From: Rhodobiaceae bacterium
GTDB taxonomy: Bacteria; Pseudomonadota; Alphaproteobacteria; Rhizobiales; Tepidamorphaceae
Assembly (NCBI GenBank): GCA_020637895.1
Contig: JACKJP010000003.1
Coordinates: forward strand, 372,001-436,000
Reading direction: 5' to 3'
DNA: 64,000 nt
Positions 9,476 through 17,634 of the stretch are shown piece after piece (the stretch's first letter is position 1; the number at the start of each line of letters is the position of its first letter). Below the pieces are notes generated by a model. It ran no database searches, had not been told where the DNA came from, and saw only the letters and a list, made by a program, of their open reading frames with translations. Both the position numbers and the translations under genes were made by a program.

Positions 9476-9943
9476 TTGGAGACAAAGGCATTGCTTGCGG
9501 CCTTTACCTCGGCGGTTGAGGCGCGTGACGGTGAACGGTTCGCGCAACTGTTCACGCCCGAAGGCACTTATGACGACATCTTCTACGGGCTGCATCGGGG
9601 GCGCGCGTCCATCGCCCGCATGATCAACGAACAGTTCTACGAATATGCCGATGATTTTCGGTGGGACATGATCGATCCGGTACGTGAGGGCGACATGATC
9701 TATGCCCGTTGCGTGTTCAGCTATGTCTCGCACATGCCGGGAGCCGCCAAGCCAAGGATCGTGATGGAAAGCGTCTCGATGCTGAAACTGAAGGACGGCC
9801 TGATCGACGCGTATACCGAAGTCGTCAACAACGGACCGGCCCTCGTTGAACTTGGGCTTTCGCCAGAGCATGTCGTGAAAATCATGGCGAGACAGACGCG
9901 TGCCCTCAAGGCGCGCGATGAGGCGAAACGTCACGTGACCTAG
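9476..9943 (+). CDS. Nuclear transport factor 2-like (SnoaL/ketosteroid isomerase fold) protein
   Basis: The 155-residue protein has the cone-shaped alpha+beta pattern of NTF2-like proteins: an N-terminal helix pair (LLAAFTSAVEARDGERF), the FTPEGTYDDIFYG strand and later strands ending in a helix. Members are small isomerases, dehydratases, hydrolases or binding proteins. The pocket residues needed to choose between these cannot be identified here. The start is TTG at 9476 with a strong AGGGAGG site 7 bases upstream. It stands alone on the plus strand, convergent with the phosphotransferase gene, and may serve the catabolic block that follows. Confidence 0.75.
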   Translation: METKALLAAFTSAVEARDGERFAQLFTPEGTYDDIFYGLHRGRASIARMINEQFYEYADDFRWDMIDPVREGDMIYARCVFSYVSHMPGAAKPRIVMESVSMLKLKDGLIDAYTEVVNNGPALVELGLSPEHVVKIMARQTRALKARDEAKRHVT

Positions 9944-10022
9944 GGAGTGGCAGCCAAACAGCGAATCCCGTCAGCGGTATGGCCGGCCATGCTGAGAAAC
10001 TGATTCAGGCATTGCCCTGGCG

Positions 10023-11258
10023 CTACATCCGCTCCTGAAGCATCGTTCGCAGCGTCTTCATGACGGAGGGCGTCTGACCCTTGACGCGTGCAAGCAAGAT
10101 CTCCTGATGCGACTTGCCGAGCCGGACAATCCGGTAGGCCGAGGCGAGGGTGGAAACGACGATCTGATAGCAGTTCAGAATGCGGTACCACGCCAGGCGA
10201 TCGGGATCGACGGCAAGGCCGGAAGCGTCCTCATAGCGCTTGTAGAACTCATTGAGCTCTACCAGTCCGCAAACATAGTAGGTCTTACCGTCGTCGCCGT
10301 AGTGCCCCATGATCTCCTGCGTCGTCCAGGCGAGATCGCGGTGGCGATCGCCGAGATGGGCCCGTTCCCAATCGAGCCAGGCGTCGATGCGACCGGTCTT
10401 CTCGTCGAACAGAAAATTCCCGCTTCGATAATCGCCATGCACCAGGCTGACGTGATCGACCGTCGGGACATTGCGCTCCAGCCAGTTGGCCGCGACTTCC
10501 ATCAGGGGATAGTCTTCGCCGCGATCTTCCTCCCAAAGCCTTCTGGCCCGGTTCAGCTGCCACAGCGCACCCTGCACGGTGCCCGGGGCGGGCCTGTCGA
10601 GGCTTGTAAAATCGACCTTCTCATGTCCGAAGGTGTGGATCTTCGCCAGGTGGTCGACAAACTGTGGTCCGAGAAGCTGGCGAAAATGCTCTCCGAACTG
10701 TGTGCCGAGACCTGAAATACGACCGCTGGTCGTCGAGGTCGGTTTGGTGACGCCGGGCACGAAGGCATAGATAAGGGCAGGCTCGGGAAACCATTTTCCG
10801 TGCTCGTCGAGCCAGAACGTTTCCGGCACCGGTACCGTGCCCCGCATCGCGTTGAGGATTTCCCATTCACGCAACCGGCTGGTCGCGTTGGTAGATTCGG
10901 ACGGATCCATTCGGATCATCATCTGTTCGCGGCGGCGGCCCCTTTGCGGGTCATCCCACTCCAGCGTGAAGCCGAGCTGGATCTTGGAAACGCCCCCGGT
11001 AAACCAACGTTCATCTGAAATGACGAAGGCGCCTCCCACGACATCTTCAAGCATCGACGACAGATGCGCCTTCAGTTCGTCACGCGTAATCCGGCTATAG
11101 GGAGGACCGGCGCGCCGCCTGAGCTTACGGACAAGAAGTTCATCCGTCTCCCGTTCGGTGGGGAAACGGCGGCGCATGTCTTCGATGAATGTCTCCGACG
11201 GCCGGTCACGCTCTGCGAATTCGGCTTCCGGATCAGGCGAGGATGGCGAAGCGATCAT
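10023..11258 (-). CDS. Phosphotransferase family protein (APH/choline-kinase fold)
   Basis: The 411-residue protein has a kinase-like fold with the catalytic loop HGDYRSGN near residue 270 and the metal-binding segment IDAWLDWERAHLGD after it. These are the hallmark motifs of the aminoglycoside phosphotransferase / acyl-CoA-dehydrogenase-linked APH family. Members found in lipid or aromatic catabolic clusters phosphorylate hydroxylated small molecules or acyl-CoAs. The ATG overlaps the upstream gene's stop in an ATGA arrangement, so it is co-translated with the DUF7064-like gene. The substrate is unknown. The catalytic motifs look intact. Confidence 0.8.
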   Translation of the reverse strand: MIASPSSPDPEAEFAERDRPSETFIEDMRRRFPTERETDELLVRKLRRRAGPPYSRITRDELKAHLSSMLEDVVGGAFVISDERWFTGGVSKIQLGFTLEWDDPQRGRRREQMMIRMDPSESTNATSRLREWEILNAMRGTVPVPETFWLDEHGKWFPEPALIYAFVPGVTKPTSTTSGRISGLGTQFGEHFRQLLGPQFVDHLAKIHTFGHEKVDFTSLDRPAPGTVQGALWQLNRARRLWEEDRGEDYPLMEVAANWLERNVPTVDHVSLVHGDYRSGNFLFDEKTGRIDAWLDWERAHLGDRHRDLAWTTQEIMGHYGDDGKTYYVCGLVELNEFYKRYEDASGLAVDPDRLAWYRILNCYQIVVSTLASAYRIVRLGKSHQEILLARVKGQTPSVMKTLRTMLQERM

Positions 11259-12280
11259 CTCTCGCGACCATGGCGGGACTTGCGTTCGGCCAGGAATTCC
11301 AGCCCGAAGATATTGCCCATCTCGCTGTATCCGATGCGGTTACCCTGCTGCCACCGCATCAGGCTCTGGAAACAGACATGAGACGGATTGAAATTGTACC
11401 AGGGATGGCCGCCGACAGCCGCACCGTAGAATTCATGAGTCTTTCCACGCGTGTCGGTGCAGGTGACGTGCGCACTCATCGGCAGCATGTCCGTTGTCGC
11501 GCCATCGACCTTTGCGTCGACGACGCCATAGGTTTCTCCATCCTCGACCACAAAGCCGAAGCGGAAGCCGTCATAGGTGGTCTCGTCGGGACCGACGTCC
11601 ATCGGCACAGCAAGGTGAATGCCGTAATCTTCGCCAAAGGCTGCCGTGAGGAAACAGACGGAGCGTTTGGAGACTTCCGTGCGGCGGCTCCAGCTATGAT
11701 CCATGCAGTCGTAGCAATCGACCTTGTAGGTCTTTCCGCGCAGCAGCAGTTCTCCGGTAACATGGCCTATCATCTCATAATGGCCGTTGGGGTATTTGGC
11801 GTCCTCGCTCTTGTTGCCCCACTGATCGCCGAGCCTTGAATCGTATGAATGGCCGCCCGGCTTCTCCATCATGGGGTTCTGCTTCGGGTCGAGGCAGTCA
11901 AACGGTTCGTGGATCGAGCTGAATCGGAGGTCGAATGCGCAGGCGCTCGGGTCGCCCTTGTACTCATACTGGAAGCGATACTCCTTCGGCGGCTCGATCA
12001 GATCGACGGAGAGGCCGTTCTCAAGCGTATATTTCAGGAAATTGTCCGGGCAGGGCAGGTGGACCTGACTGTCGGAAAAATCCATTTCATAGGCCTGTCT
12101 GCAAAATCCCTGCGCGACGGCGATGGCCGAAAGGGCAACGCCCAGATTGGGGCGCGCCGCAACATAGAGATTGCCCAGAATACCGGCTTCCGGAACCGAA
12201 AAGATCAGGGGCGTCGTTTCGGTCCAGCGCCATTCCTTCGGATCGCGGGCATGGAACTCGGAATCCTTGGCGGTGATCAT
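11255..12280 (-). CDS. Unknown protein resembling the DUF7064/DUF7065 (AttH/CrtC-like beta) family
   Basis: The 341-residue protein is rich in beta strands and aromatic residues, with patterns such as WRWTETTPLIF near the N-terminus and CYDCMDHSWSRR in the middle. The DHSW motif is shared by AttH/hydroxyneurosporene-hydratase-like lipocalin-fold proteins. Proteins of this length that lie beside phosphotransferases are often labelled DUF7064, and I assign that tentatively from memory. The start is ATG with GAGAGG upstream. It forms an operon with the phosphotransferase (4-base overlap) and a 184-residue protein upstream. It could be a lyase, isomerase or binding protein for a lipid-like substrate. 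Confidence 0.6.
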   Translation of the reverse strand: MITAKDSEFHARDPKEWRWTETTPLIFSVPEAGILGNLYVAARPNLGVALSAIAVAQGFCRQAYEMDFSDSQVHLPCPDNFLKYTLENGLSVDLIEPPKEYRFQYEYKGDPSACAFDLRFSSIHEPFDCLDPKQNPMMEKPGGHSYDSRLGDQWGNKSEDAKYPNGHYEMIGHVTGELLLRGKTYKVDCYDCMDHSWSRRTEVSKRSVCFLTAAFGEDYGIHLAVPMDVGPDETTYDGFRFGFVVEDGETYGVVDAKVDGATTDMLPMSAHVTCTDTRGKTHEFYGAAVGGHPWYNFNPSHVCFQSLMRWQQGNRIGYSEMGNIFGLEFLAERKSRHGRER

Positions 12281-12307
12281 CTGGCAATCCTCTCAGTTTT
12301 CTCGTTG

Positions 12308-12862
12308 TTAGCGATCGCTTGCGGAACGAAGGCCGGCGCGCGCGATCGCATCTTCGATGGACACGACTTCGCCTGGCGCCGGGTCGAGGCCAAGCGGCAG
12401 GAACCAGGCGCGCTCGAATTCGATCCTCGAACCGCTGGCGTCGAGTACCGTTCGTTCGACGCTATCTCTCAGTGCCGCGTCGCACGCCTGTGCCTTTCGG
12501 ACGAGTTCACGGATCAGCGCGGCAAGAACCGCCGCACCCCGCCTGACCTCGCCAGTACCGGGGCTCACCGCTTCTAAAAGGGCCTGTGCGCTATCGATCG
12601 CGACAGTCAACTGTCTTGCCAGCGCGCCATCGACGGCAGCGGCATCAGCTGCAAGTTCGCGCGCGAGTTGAAGGTTGTGGCCAAGCTCGAAACGGTTCCG
12701 GTCGGAGATGAAATCAACGCGTGCGCTCAGGAACTGGAGATATTCCACCACGAGGCGCAATTGCTCGCCCGCCAATGGATCCGATGGATCGATCGACGGC
12801 GCAATCACGTCAGTCAGCGCCTTGAGCGCTGCGCGCAGATCGTTTTCCGTGACATCAGTCAC
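12308..12862 (-). CDS. Helical protein of unknown function
   Basis: The 184-residue protein is predicted to be almost all alpha helix, with no signal peptide or membrane segment. The sequence is rich in Ala, Leu, Asp and Arg with heptad-like spacing, for example in QLARELAADAAAVDGALARQL, so a helical bundle is likely. I do not recognise the family. The start is GTG at 12862 with a G-rich ribosome site. It is the first gene of a three-gene operon with the DUF7064-like and phosphotransferase genes (27-base gap), which suggests a shared pathway. It may be a small partner protein of the trio. Confidence 0.55.
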   Translation of the reverse strand: MTDVTENDLRAALKALTDVIAPSIDPSDPLAGEQLRLVVEYLQFLSARVDFISDRNRFELGHNLQLARELAADAAAVDGALARQLTVAIDSAQALLEAVSPGTGEVRRGAAVLAALIRELVRKAQACDAALRDSVERTVLDASGSRIEFERAWFLPLGLDPAPGEVVSIEDAIARAGLRSASDR

Positions 12863-13028
12863 GATTGCGATTCCCCCCAGAGATCATTGGTCGCCGCGTC
12901 GCTCAATCAGCCGGCGCGGGCAGCTGACCTGTTGATCGATCTTTTTAATAGCACATCGATGCATCTTTAATTTCCGCTTGTCAACGCCCGCAGACCGAAG
13001 CGCTTCTCCGTTTTTGCCGCCTGTTGCT

Positions 13029-14345
13029 CTACAGGGCGTAGACCAGCCAAAGCGCGGTGTAGGGAACGAACAACACCAACAGAATGCGCAGCAGGTCGGT
13101 GGCCAGAAATGGCAGCACGCCCCTGAAGGTTTCGCCGAGCGGTACCGCTTTGGCGAGCCTGTTGACCACGAACACATTGATCCCGATTGGGGGCGTGATC
13201 AGCCCGATCTCGACCACCATCAGGGCCAGAATGCCAAACCAGAGGGACTTTTCCTCGGTGCCGAGGCCCCAGAAGTCGAGCTTCATGATCATCGGATAGA
13301 AGAGCGGCACGGTCAGCATGATCATCGACATCGATTCCATCACACACCCGAGCAGAATGTAGATGATAAGAATGATGCTCATGACCAATAGTGGCGAGAA
13401 GCCGCTGGAAACGATCCAGTCCGTGATCCCGTTCGTCATGTTGGTCAGGGCGAGGGCGGTGTTCAGCATGTCCGCGCCCAGCAGGATCAGAAAGATCATG
13501 GCAGTGGCCTGGGCCGTGCCCGTCATTGAATCGAGAAACCCCTTCATGCGCATGCCATTGACGATGGCCAGGATCAGCGTGGCCGTGGCGCCGACGGCCG
13601 ATGCTTCGGTCGGGCTGGCCCATCCGCCATAGATGCTGACGACAACGAAGGCGAAGATGACCGAGACGGGAAAGACGTTGACAGTTGCCCGGACACGTTC
13701 GCCCCAGCTTGATTTGGCGCCGGCCGGTCCGGCGCCAGGGTCGCGCCAGACATGCCAGCCGACGGCAAGCATATAGCCGACGAACGCGATGGCGGCGGGT
13801 ACCATGGCCGCGACGAAGAGGTTGCCGATCGATTCACCGGTCAGGATCGAATAGACGACGAGCGGGACGGATGGCGGGATGAGGATGCCGAGCGTGCCGC
13901 CGGCGGCGATGGCGCCCGTCGATAGCCGTCCGGAATAGCCGAAGCGCCGCATCTCGGGAAAGGCCACCTGACCCATGGTGGCAGCCGTGGCAATGGACGA
14001 CCCGCAGATCGCGCCGAAGCCCGCGCAGGCGCCTATCGTCGCCAACGCGACGCCGCCGCGGAAATGGCCCAGATAGGCATTTACGAAACGGAACAGCAGG
14101 CGTGACAGCCCGCCATGCGTGGCGAACTGCCCCATCATCAGGAATAGCGGGATGACGATCAGGTCAAAGTTGGCAAGACGCGAATAGACAAGCTGCTTGA
14201 CCGACTGCAGCAGCGGATAAAGACCCAGTACATAGGCGAAGGCCGCGGCGCCGCAGATGAACATCGCAACGCCGATCGGAACGCGCGCGAAAATGAGAAT
14301 GAGGCTGATGCCGAGAACCAGGAGGCCGAGGTCGATGCCGCTCAT
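13029..14345 (-). CDS. dctM: TRAP transporter large permease, DctM subunit
   Basis: The 438-residue protein has about 12 membrane helices and the TRAP DctM/SiaM motif set, including FMMGQFATHGGLSR, GAICGSSIATAATMG, LIPPSVPLVVYSILTGESIG and, near the end, GLITPPIGINVFVVN. It is the ion-motive-force-driven transport subunit of a tripartite carrier for organic acids. Its start overlaps the dctQ stop by 4 bases (ATGA). Length and motifs are normal. The ligand is set by the upstream DctP protein and cannot be named, although the surrounding catabolic genes favour a carboxylate. Confidence 0.93.
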   Translation of the reverse strand: MSGIDLGLLVLGISLILIFARVPIGVAMFICGAAAFAYVLGLYPLLQSVKQLVYSRLANFDLIVIPLFLMMGQFATHGGLSRLLFRFVNAYLGHFRGGVALATIGACAGFGAICGSSIATAATMGQVAFPEMRRFGYSGRLSTGAIAAGGTLGILIPPSVPLVVYSILTGESIGNLFVAAMVPAAIAFVGYMLAVGWHVWRDPGAGPAGAKSSWGERVRATVNVFPVSVIFAFVVVSIYGGWASPTEASAVGATATLILAIVNGMRMKGFLDSMTGTAQATAMIFLILLGADMLNTALALTNMTNGITDWIVSSGFSPLLVMSIILIIYILLGCVMESMSMIMLTVPLFYPMIMKLDFWGLGTEEKSLWFGILALMVVEIGLITPPIGINVFVVNRLAKAVPLGETFRGVLPFLATDLLRILLVLFVPYTALWLVYAL

Positions 14346-14917
14346 GCGTGGGGTCCTTCCTCGCTTGCAGCTTCCCGTTCAGCCAGCGCGCGGGGCGCCA
14401 GGGCCATGTAGAGCGAAATAATCCCTGTCAGCGCCAGTCCCGGAACCATGAGCGCCTGCCAGACCCAAAGCGGCCATGACAACATTGCCGAGATCGAGTA
14501 GCTTTCGCGGCTTTCGATGGCGAGGATGCCGGTGCGCCAGGCGAGCAGCAGCGTCATGCCACCCAGGAGAATGTAGCCAAAGCGGTCAAGGGTGCGGTTC
14601 AGCCAGCGTGGAAGCCCGGCGGTGAGCAGATCGACGACGACGTTTCCGCCCACGATCGCGCACCACGGAAAGAGCAGGGAGCCCGCGAGGGCGCCGAACA
14701 TCTGGACGAGTTCGTAGTCGCCCGCGACCTGCCAGAGAAAGACCTTGCGTGAGAAAATCGTGACGCAAAGCATGGCCGACAGACCGACGAGTATGAGGCC
14801 ACCGAGGACCGCCGCGAGCTTCGATATCGCATAGAGCGTGCGGCCGAGCGCGTCGCTGAAGATCGGTACTCCGCCCTCAGGCTCGCTATGACCGGCCTCG
14901 TCGAGTATCTCGTCCAT
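14342..14917 (-). CDS. dctQ: TRAP transporter small permease, DctQ subunit
   Basis: The 191-residue protein has four predicted membrane helices and the DctQ pattern: a first helix pair, then WQVAGDYELVQMFGALAGSLLFPW and later NRTLDRFGYILLGGMTLLLAWRTG (two matches cut short here). It pairs with DctM in the membrane. The ATG at 14917 has a GAGGGGG ribosome site. It is separated from dctP by 125 bases that hold a hairpin with a U-run, which would lower its expression relative to the binding protein. Confidence 0.9.
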   Translation of the reverse strand: MDEILDEAGHSEPEGGVPIFSDALGRTLYAISKLAAVLGGLILVGLSAMLCVTIFSRKVFLWQVAGDYELVQMFGALAGSLLFPWCAIVGGNVVVDLLTAGLPRWLNRTLDRFGYILLGGMTLLLAWRTGILAIESRESYSISAMLSWPLWVWQALMVPGLALTGIISLYMALAPRALAEREAASEEGPHA

Positions 14918-14994
14918 TTTTCCCCCTCAAAAGGTTCATTCCGGCGTCTTGTCGTCCGGTTTCGTTCAAGGCCCGATCCCCCGATCATTGGGCC

Positions 14995-15032
14995 AAAAAA
15001 TAGCGGGGCCAGCACCAGGCGCCGGCCCCGCT
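14995..15032 (-). terminator. Intra-operon Rho-independent terminator/attenuator between dctP and dctQ
   Basis: On the minus strand the 9-base arm AGCGGGGCC (complement of 15024-15032) pairs perfectly with GGCCCCGCT (complement of 15002-15010) around a 13-base loop. An A then T6 (complement of 14995-15001) follows at once. This is a complete intrinsic terminator shape lying after the dctP stop and before dctQ. Partial read-through would give more binding protein than permease, as is known for many binding-protein transporters. Confidence 0.8.
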
Positions 15033-15042
15033 TATCGTGCTC

Positions 15043-16077
15043 TTACTTGGAGTATTTGGCTATCAGGTCCTTTGCCTTCTTCAGCAGCGCTTCGCCGTCA
15101 TAGCCGCGCGAGTTGGCTTCCTTGACCCATTCGCCTTCAATGCCGGAGACCGCTTCCACCCAGCGCTTGTATTCGTCGTCGGGCAGGAAGTAGACGTCGC
15201 CGCCGGCATCCATGACGAGCTTCTTGTCTTCGTTCTTGGTGCTGTCGAACGCGTCTGCGAATTCCACCGAGGCATCGAGGCCGCTGTTGTCGTCGATGAC
15301 CTTCTTCAGATCGTCGGGCAGCTTGTTGTAGGTGCCTTCACCCATGACCAGCAGCTGCGGCGAGTTGGAGAGCGTACGCTGACCTTCAGCGAAGTCGGTG
15401 TAATGCTTGATGACTTCGCCGAGCTTGAGCAGGCGCACGCCGCTCCACGGCAACAGGGCACCGTCGATGACGCCGCGAACCAGAGATTCTGTGATCTGGC
15501 CGCCCGGCATCTGAACAGGAAGGGCGCCCAGCGCTTCATTGATCTTGCCGGCATAGCGGCCGGAAGAACGAATCTTGAGGCCCTTCATGTCCTCGAGCGT
15601 CTTGACAGCCTTGCTCGTCGTCATGATCAGCGTGTAGTCGGCAGGGCATGCCGCAATGATCTTCAGACCCTTGAGCTCATCGGCGCCATCCGTCGTCACA
15701 TACTCATACATGGCCTTGGCGGCGGCATGCGGATCGCTGATCAGGAACGGCATCTCGAAGACTTCCGTCTTCAGATACTTGCCGGGCGCATAGCCCGGGT
15801 TCTGATAGCCGATATCGATAATCCCGTCCTTGGCCTGCTGCAGGATTTCGCCCGGTGCACCGCCAAGCTGCATCGACGGGAAGATCTGGCATTCCAGCCG
15901 ACCCTTGGACTGTTCCTTGATCCGCGCGCACCAGGGTTCGAAGAATTTCACCTGCTGGTAGGATTGCGCATGCATGAAGGAGTGGAAGCGCAGTGTGAAT
16001 TTCTCCTGCGCCTGAGCATGTCCAGCCATCGCGGCGAGCGCGATGCCGGCCATTAAATATCTGGCAGATTTAAACAT
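15043..16077 (-). CDS. dctP: TRAP transporter substrate-binding protein, DctP family
   Basis: The 344-residue periplasmic protein begins with a Sec signal peptide (about residues 1-23, ending AGHAQAQ). It shows the DctP features: FTLRFHSFMHAQSY at the mature N-terminus, DIGYQNPGYAPGK, and the ligand-binding arginine region MKGLKIRSSGRYAGKINEALGALP, where the RSSGR arginine would hold a carboxylate. I chose ATG at 16077 with GGGAGGAAG upstream. An upstream in-frame extension to 16215 would bury the signal peptide. It is the first gene of dctPQM. Confidence 0.92.
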   Translation of the reverse strand: MFKSARYLMAGIALAAMAGHAQAQEKFTLRFHSFMHAQSYQQVKFFEPWCARIKEQSKGRLECQIFPSMQLGGAPGEILQQAKDGIIDIGYQNPGYAPGKYLKTEVFEMPFLISDPHAAAKAMYEYVTTDGADELKGLKIIAACPADYTLIMTTSKAVKTLEDMKGLKIRSSGRYAGKINEALGALPVQMPGGQITESLVRGVIDGALLPWSGVRLLKLGEVIKHYTDFAEGQRTLSNSPQLLVMGEGTYNKLPDDLKKVIDDNSGLDASVEFADAFDSTKNEDKKLVMDAGGDVYFLPDDEYKRWVEAVSGIEGEWVKEANSRGYDGEALLKKAKDLIAKYSK

Positions 16078-16148
16078 ATTCTTCTTCCTCCCTAATGAGC
16101 CGCATTCATGCAGCTCTCCAAACAGTCTTGTTTTGTCTTGTACTTTTG

Positions 16149-16219
16149 TCAACGGTCGCGTTGAAAGAAATATACGTTCCGTTTTGCTGGTCCCGGCTGA
16201 ATGAGTTCGTTTCAACGAA
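16149..16219. promoter_or_regulatory. Dyad symmetries upstream of dctPQM (possible operators)
   Basis: Two inverted repeats lie in the 175-base gap upstream of dctP. TCAAC-N6-GTTGA is at 16149-16164, and the longer TTCGTT-TC-AACGAA is at 16206-16219. They share the half-site AACG/CGTT. I infer binding sites for a dimeric regulator of the TRAP operon, possibly a GntR- or TetR-type protein. No direct evidence links them to the TetR gene at 19879. Confidence 0.35.
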
Positions 16220-16252
16220 TGTCATGGCGTGACGGGCGCTGCCTTCATCGGG

Positions 16253-17005
16253 TCAGGCGACAAGGACACCGCTGTCGACGGGGATGATCTGCCCGGTCGT
16301 AATCCGCGATTCATCTGAAGCCAGATACACCGCAAGATGCGCAATCTCTATCGGTTCTCCGGGGCCCAGCAGGTTCTGCGCCTCGGTATCCCGGGAGACC
16401 TGCCGATCCGACAGACGGCGCACTCTTTCCGTCATGATCATTGTTGGTGCGATCGCGTTTACACGGATCTTGTCCGGCGCAAATTCGACTGCCATGGAGC
16501 GGGTCAATGACACGACGCCGCCCTTGGCCGCCGTGAAGGCGTCGAGCCCTTTCAGCCCCTTCATGGCGGCAATGGAAACCGTATTGATGATCGATCCGCC
16601 GCCGGCCTCGATCAGTGCCGGGATGCCGTATCGGCAGCATGCCCATGTTCCGTAGAGATTGAGCGAGACCGCGCTCCAGAATTCTTCATCCGGGCAGCGG
16701 GTCACCGGGCCGTCGCGCGCCGTTGAAAGGCCGGCATTGTTGTAAATGACATCCAGCCCGCCGAATGCCTGTTGCGCCTCTTCGATCGCGTTCTGGACGT
16801 TCTCGCCATCGGTCACATCGGTCGGAATGAAAATCGCGGAGCCGCCAGCGGCAACGATGGCATTTGCCGCGTCGTTACCGCTGTTGTGATCGATTTCGAG
16901 GATTGCAACCCGCGCACCTTCCCGGGCAAAGACTTCCGCCGCGCAGCGCCCGATGCCCGCGCCCGCGCCGGTTATCACCGCACGCTTTCCGGCCAGCCGA
17001 CCCAT
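16253..17005 (-). CDS. SDR-family oxidoreductase with catalytic Tyr replaced by Phe
   Basis: The 250-residue protein is a classical short-chain dehydrogenase by length and fold. It has the cofactor motif TGAGAGIG (residues 12-19), an acidic residue after the second strand (LEID) favouring NAD(H), the NNAG motif and Ser144. The YxxxK site reads F157-T-A-A-K161, and the codon is clearly TTC in the DNA. Without the tyrosine a normal dehydrogenase reaction would be badly impaired, so the protein may bind rather than oxidise its ligand, or use another residue. The ATG has GAGAGGC upstream. It lies between the VOC gene and dctPQM on the same strand. Confidence 0.85.
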   Translation of the reverse strand: MGRLAGKRAVITGAGAGIGRCAAEVFAREGARVAILEIDHNSGNDAANAIVAAGGSAIFIPTDVTDGENVQNAIEEAQQAFGGLDVIYNNAGLSTARDGPVTRCPDEEFWSAVSLNLYGTWACCRYGIPALIEAGGGSIINTVSIAAMKGLKGLDAFTAAKGGVVSLTRSMAVEFAPDKIRVNAIAPTMIMTERVRRLSDRQVSRDTEAQNLLGPGEPIEIAHLAVYLASDESRITTGQIIPVDSGVLVA

Positions 17006-17034
17006 GCCTGCCTCTCAATCGCTCTGGCAGACGG

Positions 17035-17460
17035 CTATTCGGCGGCCTGCTGTTCGTCGAGAAGCTGATGGACCTCGATGACGTTGCCCGCCGGATCATG
17101 GAAAAATATCTGCGTCCAGCCGGTCATGCCCCAGATCCCGAAATCAGAATAGGGGACGCCGTTTTCCTCAAGCTTGCGCTTGAATGCTTCCAGATCGTCG
17201 GTGCGGAAGGCCAGATGGCCTTTGGCGACCGGGTTCACATACTGGCCCATGGCGAAGCCGAGATTGTCGTCCTTCTGGGCGATGTGAAACTCGAAATTGT
17301 CGTCCGTCAGGTAGGTACAGGCACCGGCGTATTTGTCGCGACCCAGCCGCTTTTCGTCACGGCCTTCAAGATCGCCCATGCCAAGGACATTGCGATAGAA
17401 ATCATGCATGGCCGGCTGATTTGCAGAAGCGATGTTGAGATGATGCACCCAAAGTTTCAT
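17035..17460 (-). CDS. VOC (glyoxalase/dioxygenase-fold) family protein
   Basis: The 141-residue protein has two beta-alpha-beta-beta-beta modules. Candidate metal ligands typical of VOC enzymes are visible: His7 in HHLNIA, His in GHLAFRTDD, and Glu in DPAGNVIEVHQ. The family includes glyoxalases, extradiol dioxygenases, epimerases and resistance proteins. The short length and single-subunit pattern fit a glyoxalase- or epimerase-like enzyme. The start ATG has GGGAGA 5 bases upstream. It is divergent from the molybdopterin oxidoreductase at 17635 and leads the VOC-SDR pair. Confidence 0.82.
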   Translation of the reverse strand: MKLWVHHLNIASANQPAMHDFYRNVLGMGDLEGRDEKRLGRDKYAGACTYLTDDNFEFHIAQKDDNLGFAMGQYVNPVAKGHLAFRTDDLEAFKRKLEENGVPYSDFGIWGMTGWTQIFFHDPAGNVIEVHQLLDEQQAAE

Positions 17461-17634
17461 TGAAATCTCCCTAGTGTGTCAATCGGTTATGCGTTTTTTG
17501 TCTTTGTCTTCGCTGTGTAGGGCCGAGACATGGAATTCCATTGGTCGCGCCCTTTCGTGTGCCTGCATACTGTCACGAACGAAAGGGGACTGTATAGTAG
17601 AATTGATCTGACGGGTGGATGAGGAGAGTCCGGA

